A stretch of DNA of 11,252 nucleotides from JBEEJZ01 sp046046915 (lineage in GTDB: Bacteria; Pseudomonadota; Gammaproteobacteria; Burkholderiales; Burkholderiaceae_C): contig JBJOIT010000071.1 of assembly GCA_046046915.1 (NCBI GenBank), positions 1-11,252 of the forward strand. The letters are read 5' to 3'. The notes below the pieces were generated by a model, which saw only the letters and a program-made list of their open reading frames with translations, was not told where the DNA came from and searched no databases. The first letter of the stretch is position 1. Every line of letters begins with the position of its first letter. This document shows, piece by piece, positions 6,291-11,252 of this stretch. Made by a program: the position numbers and the translations under genes.

Positions 6291-8425
6291 GGGGCCACAT
6301 CTTGCCCTGGGGCTTGTTTGTCCTAACTATGGTGTCTGCGCCCTGGGTGTTTGACAGCGCGCTGGGCCTGAATCTGCTGAGCCAGATGGGCATCGCCATG
6401 ATTGCCTGCCTCAGCTTCAACTTGCTGTTTGGCCAGGGAGGCATGCTGAGTTTTGGCCATGCGGTTTACACCGGCGTAGGCGCCTATGCCGCCATACACG
6501 CACTCAGGTGGATGGCCGCGCACAGCGCCTGGGCACTGCCGGTCAGCGCTGTGCCGCTGCTGGGTGGCTTGGCCAGCGCGGGGGTGGCGGTGGTGCTGGG
6601 GGGCATCACCACCCGGCGTGGTGGCCTGTCGCTGGCCATGATCACCCTGGGCCTGGGCGAGCTCGTGTACGCCGCCGCCCATATGTTTGAGCCCGTGTTC
6701 GGTGGGGAAGGGGGCTTGTCTGCCAACCGGGTAATGGGCAGCAGGCCGCTGGGCATCAGCCTGGGGCCACAGCTGGAGCTTTATGCATTGATTGCCGCCT
6801 ACACCCTCTTGTGCGCGGGGATGATGGCGGTCTTGACCCGTGCTCCCCTGGGGCGGGCGCTGGCCGCGGTGCGCGAAAACCCCGAGCGCGCCGGCTTTTT
6901 GGGGCTGGATGAGGCCCGTGTGCGCTATCGCGTATTTGTGTGGGCGGCATTTTTTGCCGGCATTGCTGGCGGCTTGGCAGCACTGAATTTTGAGAATGTC
7001 ACGCCCGAGGTGTTCAGCAGCCACCGCTCGGGCAGTTATGTGCTGTTCACCTACCTGGGCGGCGCCGGCTACTTTTTCGGGCCTGTTCTGGGTGCGGTGT
7101 TGATGGTGCTTACCCAGGTCCTGCTGAGCAGCTACACACCAGGATGGCTGCTCTATCTGGGCTTGTTTTTTGTGGGCATGGTGGTGCTGGCACCTCAGGG
7201 CCTGGCGAGCCTGCCCACGCGGTTTTGGGGGCAACTTCAGCATCAGCAACCGCAGGGCAGAGATGTACGCGGCTCGATCTACCTTGCTGTGGGCGCCGCC
7301 TTTACGCTGGCGGGTAGCATCACCTTGATCGAAATGGGCTACCACTTGCAACTGGGTTCCGCGCTGGGGCCAGACAAGGCCTTGTGGGGCTTGTCGCTGC
7401 GCACCGATCAGCCCTTGCACTGGTGGTTCGCCGGGGCTGTTTTTGTGAGTGGTCTAGGTTTGATCGGGCTTGGCCGGACATTGCGGCAAGCGCGGCAAGT
7501 GCAGGGTTTGGCCACCGACTTGCAAGCTTTTCGCCCTGGCACCCTCGGTGACGGCAGGGTTTCAGAGGGCCAGGGCCAACCTGCGGGCCTAGCGCCGACG
7601 CCGACACCGCCTACGCAGGCCACCCAGGCCACCATCGCCAGACCACCCACGCTAGAACTGCACCAGCTCGGCAAAAGAGTCGGTGAGTCTGATCTTCTGC
7701 AAGACGTGTCCTTGAGCGTTGTGCCCGGCGAATGCCTGGCTCTGATCGGCCCCAATGGCGCGGGTAAATCCACGTTGTTCAATCTGATCAGTGGCCGCAC
7801 CAGGCCCACCAGAGGCACGGTGCGCCTTGGGGCCCGGCGCCTGGACCGCCTCCAGCCCCGGCAGATTCATGCCATGGGTGTGGGGCGCAGCTTTCAGGTC
7901 AGTCACCTGTTTGCCGCCTTGAGCGTGGCTGAAAACATCCGTTGCGCTGTTCTGGCACACAGCGGGCTGGCCGAACGCCTGTTTCACCGCCCCAATGTGC
8001 GCGCGGAGATCGACCGCGAGACCCAGCACCTCCTGCACCAGCTGGACTTGTTTGAACGACAGCACATGCAGGCCCAACACCTGAGCTACGCGGAACAAAG
8101 GGCGCTAGAACTGGGCCTGGCACTGGCGGCTGACCCGCAAGTCATCCTGCTGGACGAGCCCACAGCGGGCATGAACCAAGCAGAAACCCAGCGCACCCTG
8201 GCCCTGATACGAGCGCTCACGCGCGGCAAAACGCTGCTGATCGTGGAGCACGACATGAACGTGGTGTTTGAGCTGGCCGACCGGATCGCTGTGCTGGAAC
8301 AGGGGCGATTGATTGCCTGCGACACCCCGCAGGCGGTGCGCGCCGATGTGCGGGTGCAGCAGGCCTATCTGGGGCAGGTGCCAGACCCCGCTGCGCCCGA
8401 CGCAACGCCCAGCGAGGTGCACTGA
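6287..8425 (+). CDS. Fused LivM permease - LivG ATPase of the ABC importer
   Basis: A 712-residue two-domain protein: the second permease and one ATPase of the importer in one chain. Residues 1 to about 315 are LivM, with SFNLLFGQGGMLSFGHA near the N-terminus and the coupling-loop block ALAAVRENPERAGFLGL. Two further hydrophobic helices follow (about 329-350 and 379-397), then a Pro/Thr/Gln/Ala-rich linker (about 400-455). Residues about 456-700 are LivG: Walker A GPNGAGKST with Lys494, signature LSYAEQ at 599-604, Walker B VILLDEP with Glu624, and H-loop His655 in VEHD. The signature differs from the usual LSYGEQ by Gly to Ala. LivM and LivG are normally separate genes. No stop, frame change or plausible LivG start codon occurs at the junction, so this is a real fusion in this sequence. 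It overlaps livH by 4 bases and ends one base before the livF ATG. Confidence 0.94.
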   Translation: MRGHILPWGLFVLTMVSAPWVFDSALGLNLLSQMGIAMIACLSFNLLFGQGGMLSFGHAVYTGVGAYAAIHALRWMAAHSAWALPVSAVPLLGGLASAGVAVVLGGITTRRGGLSLAMITLGLGELVYAAAHMFEPVFGGEGGLSANRVMGSRPLGISLGPQLELYALIAAYTLLCAGMMAVLTRAPLGRALAAVRENPERAGFLGLDEARVRYRVFVWAAFFAGIAGGLAALNFENVTPEVFSSHRSGSYVLFTYLGGAGYFFGPVLGAVLMVLTQVLLSSYTPGWLLYLGLFFVGMVVLAPQGLASLPTRFWGQLQHQQPQGRDVRGSIYLAVGAAFTLAGSITLIEMGYHLQLGSALGPDKALWGLSLRTDQPLHWWFAGAVFVSGLGLIGLGRTLRQARQVQGLATDLQAFRPGTLGDGRVSEGQGQPAGLAPTPTPPTQATQATIARPPTLELHQLGKRVGESDLLQDVSLSVVPGECLALIGPNGAGKSTLFNLISGRTRPTRGTVRLGARRLDRLQPRQIHAMGVGRSFQVSHLFAALSVAENIRCAVLAHSGLAERLFHRPNVRAEIDRETQHLLHQLDLFERQHMQAQHLSYAEQRALELGLALAADPQVILLDEPTAGMNQAETQRTLALIRALTRGKTLLIVEHDMNVVFELADRIAVLEQGRLIACDTPQAVRADVRVQQAYLGQVPDPAAPDATPSEVH

Positions 8426-8426
8426 G

Positions 8427-9128
8427 ATGTTGCAGGTTCACGATCTCTGCGCGTTTTACGGCGCCAGCCAGGTGCTGCGGGGGGTGAGCTTCACCGTCGC
8501 GCCGGGTGAAGTGGTCGCCTTGCTGGGGCGCAATGGCTCCGGCCGTTCGACCACGGCTCGGGCGCTGATGGGCTTGGTGCGCTGCACCGGCGACGCCCGC
8601 TGGCTGGGGCATCCGCTGATCGGCCTGGCCCCGCATGAGATTGCCCGGCTGGGCGTAGGCTATGTGCCCGAACACCGCGATGTGTTTCCCGGCCTCACCG
8701 TGCAGCAGAACCTGATCCTGGGCCAAAAGGCGCCAGCCGGAGCCAAAGCCCGCCCGTGGCACCTGGACGATGTGTACGCCATCTTTCCCCAGCTCAAGCT
8801 GCGCTCAGGCACCCGTGCAGGGGTCTTGTCTGGCGGGGAGCAACAGATGCTGGCATTGGGACGCACCCTGCTGGGCCAACCGGACGTACTGTTGATCGAC
8901 GAGCCCACCGAGGGCCTGGCCCCTGCATTGCGCGAGCAGATTGGCGAGCTGCTCTTGCGCCTGCGCACAGATGGCAAGGCCATCTTGCTCATCGAGCAAA
9001 AACTGCAGTTGGCGCTTCAGGTGTCTGACCGCGCCCTGGTGATGGGGCAAGGGCGTGTGGTGTTTGAAGGGCCACCCAGCGACTTGCTTGACGGAAGTGC
9101 TATCCGCCGTCATTGGCTGGAGGTATAA
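8427..9128 (+). CDS. livF: LivF-type ABC transporter ATPase with Walker A Lys-to-Arg
   Basis: Second ATPase of the importer, cytoplasmic, expected to pair with the LivG domain of the preceding fusion. The 233 residues match the family length. Motifs: Walker A GRNGSGRST at 34-42, signature LSGGE at 134-138, Walker B LLIDEP with Glu159, and an H-loop that reads IEQK with Gln191 where most ABC ATPases have His (Gln is usual in LivF). Walker A position 40 is Arg (codon cgt) where Lys is nearly universal for phosphate binding. The rest of the protein looks intact, so it is not an obvious pseudogene. GAGGTG seven bases before the ATG at 8427 supports this start; the same frame is open 38 codons further upstream inside the fusion gene, but that part does not resemble LivF. 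Confidence 0.94.
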   Translation: MLQVHDLCAFYGASQVLRGVSFTVAPGEVVALLGRNGSGRSTTARALMGLVRCTGDARWLGHPLIGLAPHEIARLGVGYVPEHRDVFPGLTVQQNLILGQKAPAGAKARPWHLDDVYAIFPQLKLRSGTRAGVLSGGEQQMLALGRTLLGQPDVLLIDEPTEGLAPALREQIGELLLRLRTDGKAILLIEQKLQLALQVSDRALVMGQGRVVFEGPPSDLLDGSAIRRHWLEV

Positions 9129-9135
9129 AGGCCCT

Positions 9136-9339
9136 ATGGCAAGCAAACAACAACTCAAACGCGTTCAGGCGCTGGTGTGGATTCTCATTTACGGCGGTCT
9201 GCTGGGCATCGTGGTCTCAGCCTTCATGGGCCCGAGCGACGCCGCAACCATTTTTACCCTGCGGGTGTGCGGCAGCATGGCAGTCATGGTAGGCGTGGCG
9301 CTGATCTACTTGCGTTCACGCATGACGGAAGACCGGTAG
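9136..9339 (+). CDS. Small two-helix inner-membrane protein
   Basis: A 67-residue protein I cannot place in a named family. It has a short basic N-terminus (MASKQQLKR), a first hydrophobic helix at about 12-31, a short polar loop, a second helix at about 39-59, and a charged tail (RSRMTEDR). Both ends should face the cytoplasm by the positive-inside rule. It starts seven bases after the livF stop with AAAGG four bases before the ATG, so it is almost certainly co-transcribed with the transporter. It may be an accessory membrane subunit of the importer, or a separate gene riding at the operon end; the sequence does not decide this. Confidence 0.7.
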   Translation: MASKQQLKRVQALVWILIYGGLLGIVVSAFMGPSDAATIFTLRVCGSMAVMVGVALIYLRSRMTEDR

Positions 9340-9600
9340 GGCCCTGAATGGTCGGCCCGGGCATGCCAAACTGATCATTGGCGCCTTATCGCTACAGAGC
9401 TTGAGCCCGTAGACGACAAAGCTCTGTTCCTTCACGAGATCGAGCTGGTTGGCGAAATTGTCACCCCCCACCTTGGCCGCCGTCGTCGCATCAATGCCTA
9501 GCGGCGTCACCAGGTTGCGGTAGAACAGTTGGCGCCAGTAGTCGAGGTACTTCCTGGTGGTGAGCACCACCTGCATCTCGATGGTGAACTTGTCTTTCAT
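9316..9600 (-). CDS. Unrecognised reading frame, possible gene remnant
   Basis: A 94-codon frame from an ATG at 9600; the same frame is open back to 9744. The part from about 9369 to 9690 has protein-like composition, with FTIEMQVVLTTRKYLDYWRQ and then NLVTPLGIDATTAAKVGGDN, mixed helix-like and turn segments. I do not recognise a family. The final 16 residues (ACPGRPF onward) read into the GC-rich 3' end of the small membrane gene on the other strand, which suggests the original end was lost. No convincing ribosome site precedes the ATG. It may be the decayed tail of a gene brought in with the neighbouring toxin-antitoxin pair, or a chance frame. Confidence 0.25.
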   Translation of the reverse strand: MKDKFTIEMQVVLTTRKYLDYWRQLFYRNLVTPLGIDATTAAKVGGDNFANQLDLVKEQSFVVYGLKLCSDKAPMISLACPGRPFRALPVFRHA

Positions 9601-9730
9601 GCTGGCGAAGTTTGTGGGGGCAACCGTCGAGAAAAGGTGCTCGCACTGACGGGTTTTGGTGGCCAGGCGTATGACATGTGCAGTGATGCGGATTTGAAGG
9701 CGATTGCAGCGGAACGCCGTCTCAATTGGG
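9340..9730. other. Gene-poor spacer before the toxin-antitoxin pair
   Basis: Apart from the doubtful minus-strand frame, this stretch holds no gene I can support. At its left edge lies an inverted repeat GGGCC-10 nt-GGCCC (9339-9358) overlapping the stop of the small membrane gene, plus the palindrome GGCATGCC (9360-9367); no T-tract follows, so a terminator for the liv operon is only possible. No tRNA, insertion-sequence end or attachment-like repeat is evident. Confidence 0.4.
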
Positions 9731-9753
9731 TTGATATGAGATCAAATTCGATC
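9731..9753. promoter_or_regulatory. Putative operator: nested inverted repeats over the -35 and spacer
   Basis: TTGAT-ATGAG-ATCAA (9731-9745) is a perfect 5-bp inverted repeat covering the -35. It runs into GATC-AAATTC-GATC (9740-9753), a near-palindrome with one mismatched pair, in the spacer up to the -10. Binding here would block polymerase, as expected for autorepression by the antitoxin's DNA-binding domain. The protein assignment is inferred. Confidence 0.5.
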
Positions 9754-9759
9754 CATAAT
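9731..9759 (+). promoter_or_regulatory. Sigma-70-type promoter of the toxin-antitoxin operon, leaderless spacing
   Basis: TTGATA (9731-9736) and CATAAT (9754-9759), each five of six consensus bases, are separated by exactly 17 bases. The expected start of transcription, about seven bases after the -10, is base 9766, the A of the toxin ATG. Only GACGC lies between the -10 region and the ATG, with no ribosome site, so the mRNA may be leaderless. Confidence 0.65.
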
Positions 9760-9765
9760 TGACGC

Positions 9766-10089
9766 ATGGAAACCAACTTCAAACGGCCGTTTGCTCAATA
9801 TGTCAAAAAGGCACACAAGCCCTTGCAGTTGGCAATTGAAGATGAAGTAGACGTCGTTTGCGATGATCCTGAAATTGGTGAGCTTAAGGTTGGAGACCTG
9901 GCTGGAATCCGAGTCCACAAATTTCGCTTCAGTCGGCAGGAATATTTGATTGCTTATCGCGCTCCTAAGGACGATGTGCCCATGGAGTTTTTAGTTATTG
10001 ATTTTTATCAGGTCGGAGCTCACGAGAATTTTTACGATGAGTTGAAACAGTACCTACGACAGGAAAAATCCAAAGGAACTTCAAAATGA
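9766..10089 (+). CDS. Type II toxin, ParE/RelE-like family
   Basis: A 107-residue toxin candidate of the RelE/ParE superfamily, closest in appearance to the ParE-like group often listed as type II toxin. It has an N-terminal helix region KRPFAQYVKKAHKPLQLAIE (6-25), the segment DPEIGELKVGDLAGIRVHKF (34-53), the strand FSRQEYLIAYR (55-65), and the C-terminal FLVIDFYQVGAHENFYDEL with His86 near the end. Superfamily members inhibit gyrase or cleave mRNA; which applies here cannot be told. There is no other in-frame Met until residue 73, so the ATG at 9766 is the only reasonable start. Its TGA overlaps the antitoxin ATG. Base composition is visibly more A/T-rich than the genes on both sides, which points to transfer. 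Confidence 0.8.
   Translation: METNFKRPFAQYVKKAHKPLQLAIEDEVDVVCDDPEIGELKVGDLAGIRVHKFRFSRQEYLIAYRAPKDDVPMEFLVIDFYQVGAHENFYDELKQYLRQEKSKGTSK
10073..10077 (+). promoter_or_regulatory. Antitoxin ribosome binding site inside the toxin gene
   Basis: AAGGA lies eight bases before the antitoxin ATG, within the last codons of the toxin. The toxin itself has no such site, so the antitoxin should be translated more efficiently, as the pair requires. Confidence 0.65.
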
Positions 10090-10397
10090 GCCACGCTTTG
10101 ACCGCACAAGATCTCTTTTCGGAGATGAAGCGCATGCCCTCGACTGAGCGGATCAAATTCTTTTCGCTCCTGACAAACCAGGCGTTTCGGGATGATGACT
10201 TCACGCATGAGCAAGTGTTCGGGCACTTACATCATGAGCCTTTATCGGCGTTTGAGGCGGCTGAGTATCTAGAGGTGTCTTTGCCAACGCTGCGCCGATA
10301 TGTGCAGGCGAATAAATTGCGGCCCTGCCACACGGTGGGACGCAACCAGATGTTTTCTGCCGAAGAGCTTCGGGCCTACAAACGAGCTCGGCGGTAG
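10086..10397 (+). CDS. Antitoxin with excisionase/MerR-like helix-turn-helix
   Basis: A 103-residue protein, partner of the toxin it overlaps by 4 bases (ATGA). The N-terminal half (1-50) is charged and helical, MSHALTAQDLFSEMKRMPST and onward, and likely wraps the toxin. Residues about 52-103 are an excisionase-type winged helix-turn-helix: PLSAFEAAEYLEVSLPTLRR, then YVQANKLRP, the wing with VGRNQMFSAEEL, and a basic end AYKRARR. This is the order seen in helix-turn-helix antitoxins of toxin-first operons. It should bind the inverted repeats at the promoter and repress the pair with the toxin as co-repressor; that role is inferred from the family. It could be called an excisionase by automated tools, but no integrase or attachment site is nearby. 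Confidence 0.8.
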   Translation: MSHALTAQDLFSEMKRMPSTERIKFFSLLTNQAFRDDDFTHEQVFGHLHHEPLSAFEAAEYLEVSLPTLRRYVQANKLRPCHTVGRNQMFSAEELRAYKRARR

Positions 10398-10416
10398 AGA
10401 CTTTTTTTCTCAGCCC
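10398..10416 (+). terminator. T-tract between convergent genes, weak terminator candidate
   Basis: Seven T residues (10402-10408) follow the antitoxin stop closely, but the upstream sequence offers only short pairing (CGAGCTCG, or CTC with GAG), so a strong rho-independent terminator is not present. The convergent Sel1 gene ends 19 bases after the antitoxin stop. Confidence 0.25.
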
Positions 10417-11252
10417 TCAGGGCCCCACAGCCGTGATCCTATCTCGCCAGAGCGGCGGCAACAAGTCTGCCAGTGGTGTGGGTTCCCGATGCAATCCGTG
10501 GGCGGGGGACACCTGGCCCGGCACCGGTGAATTTGAAGTGGGATCTGCAAATGCCAGCTGACGCATCCACTGCACATCGAGCTGGCCGTCCGGTCCGGGG
10601 CGGGAATAGATCAGGCCCAGCATGCGCCGCGCTGCCAGGCTGCCCCTTGCTTGCGCCAACTGGTACAGGCGCAAGGCCTCGCTGTAATTGGCCACCTGGC
10701 CTTCGCCACGGTGCGCGCGTTGCGCCTGGGCCAGCAACTCATCTGCGGTGGTGGCAGTGCCCGTCTGGCGCTCGCTGCGCAAACGCTCTGCCACCCAGCG
10801 TGCGTTGTCTCGGGCCACACCCGATGCTCCGGACGCCGCCTGAAAGTGCAACAAAGCCTGCCCGAGACGGTCTTGTGCGACCTCTTGCATGCCCATCTCG
10901 ATCAAGGCCTGCGGGTCGTCAGCGGCCACCGCACGGGCCAACAGGCTTTGATCGGGCGATGGCGATGGGTGCCGGCTGTCACTCAGCGGGGCTGTGCGTG
11001 CCTGGAGCAGCCACTCAAGGTACAGCGCACGCGCCGGCTGCTGAAGACGCAAGCGCGCCAGCCAGCGTGACGCTGCGGCCACATCGGGCCCTGTGCCACA
11101 TCCCTCCATCGAACACCACGCCATGCCAGCGGCCGCCAAAGGTTCACCCAGGGACCAGGCCTGCTCAAACCAATGTCGGGCCAAGGCGGGGTTGCGATCT
11201 ACGCCCGCACCATGCAGATAGACCAGGCCGAGCAGCCAGGACGCTGCGCCCG
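10417..11252 (-). CDS. Sel1-repeat (TPR-like) protein, N-terminus outside the window
   Basis: The 3' part of a gene whose frame is open to the right edge; the upstream portion is missing. About 278 residues are visible. The piece nearest the edge reads WLLGLVYLHGAGVDRNPALA followed by RHWFEQAWSLGEPLA, which is a Sel1 repeat (alanine/glycine-spaced helix pair with the YLHGAGV turn). A second clear repeat near the C-terminus has YSEALRLYQLAQARGSLAAR and then MLGLIYSRPG. Between them are helical segments with degenerate repeats. Sel1 proteins are protein-interaction scaffolds in the cytoplasm or periplasm; no catalytic motif is seen. A TTG at 11184 lies inside the first repeat and is unlikely to be the real start. 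It faces the toxin-antitoxin pair tail to tail. Confidence 0.8.
   Translation of the reverse strand, partial: GAASWLLGLVYLHGAGVDRNPALARHWFEQAWSLGEPLAAAGMAWCSMEGCGTGPDVAAASRWLARLRLQQPARALYLEWLLQARTAPLSDSRHPSPSPDQSLLARAVAADDPQALIEMGMQEVAQDRLGQALLHFQAASGASGVARDNARWVAERLRSERQTGTATTADELLAQAQRAHRGEGQVANYSEALRLYQLAQARGSLAARRMLGLIYSRPGPDGQLDVQWMRQLAFADPTSNSPVPGQVSPAHGLHREPTPLADLLPPLWRDRITAVGP

Noticed and set aside
6323..7420. Long minus-strand open frame (365 codons) opposite livM
   Set aside because: Gln/His-rich antisense of hydrophobic Leu/Ala/Val codons; no domain pattern and no ribosome site.
8313..8426. Upstream extension of livF to base 8313
   Set aside because: The extra 38 residues do not resemble LivF and overlap the fusion gene; ATG 8427 has a good ribosome site and gives the normal length.
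9529..9762. Plus-strand frame upstream of the toxin
   Set aside because: No family resemblance, no ribosome site, and it ends over the toxin promoter; less protein-like than the opposite strand.
10086..10397. Antitoxin as a phage excisionase
   Set aside because: The helix-turn-helix is of that type, but it overlaps a toxin gene and no integrase, attachment site or other phage gene is present.
9338..10426. AGGGCCC present at both ends of the toxin-antitoxin stretch, as possible target-site duplication
   Set aside because: Only seven bases, six of them a self-complementary GGGCCC, in GC-rich DNA; no transposase or terminal inverted repeats, so chance is the simpler explanation.
1..11252. CRISPR array, tRNA or rRNA genes, insertion sequences
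   Set aside because: No regularly spaced repeats, cloverleaf, ribosomal RNA core or transposase motifs were seen on either strand.

Overview
The window reads as a GC-rich betaproteobacterial chromosome segment, most likely Burkholderiales and probably Comamonadaceae. This rests on recognised protein families, on the compact msrB-yciB-bolA-parvulin order, and on the style of the Liv transporter (a LivM with extra C-terminal helices). No rRNA, tRNA, CRISPR array or insertion sequence is visible, so placement below order is an inference.

Minus-strand block, 1-3671: transcribed right to left as selO (protein AMPylase), msrB (methionine-R-sulfoxide reductase), yciB (inner-membrane septation/envelope protein), a BolA-family gene, and a secreted parvulin-type peptidyl-prolyl isomerase. 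msrB/yciB and yciB/bolA overlap by 4 bases (ATGA), which implies translational coupling. The block looks like a redox and envelope-stress group.

Plus-strand block, 3799-9339: an acyl-CoA ligase of the AlkK/DmdB type leads an operon with livH, a fused livM-livG gene, livF and a small two-helix membrane protein. Junctions are overlapping or only a few bases long. The natural reading is import of a carboxylic acid followed by CoA activation. No periplasmic binding-protein gene is present, so recognition must be supplied from elsewhere. The two ATPase subunits are asymmetric: LivF has Arg in place of the Walker A Lys, and the LivG domain has a weakened signature motif. Both defects fall on the same composite ATP site.

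Accessory stretch, 9340-10397: about 425 bases without a convincing gene, containing an unrecognised minus-strand frame that may be a remnant. It is followed by a toxin-first type II toxin-antitoxin pair (ParE/RelE-like toxin, excisionase-like HTH antitoxin) with visibly more A/T than its surroundings. A near-consensus promoter sits so close to the toxin ATG that the mRNA may be leaderless, and nested inverted repeats overlap that promoter.

Right edge, 10417-11252: the 3' part of a minus-strand Sel1-repeat protein that runs off the window. The most interesting signals are the LivM-LivG fusion with its one-sided ATPase and the leaderless toxin-antitoxin promoter. I see nothing that amounts to a clearly new defence or mobile system.
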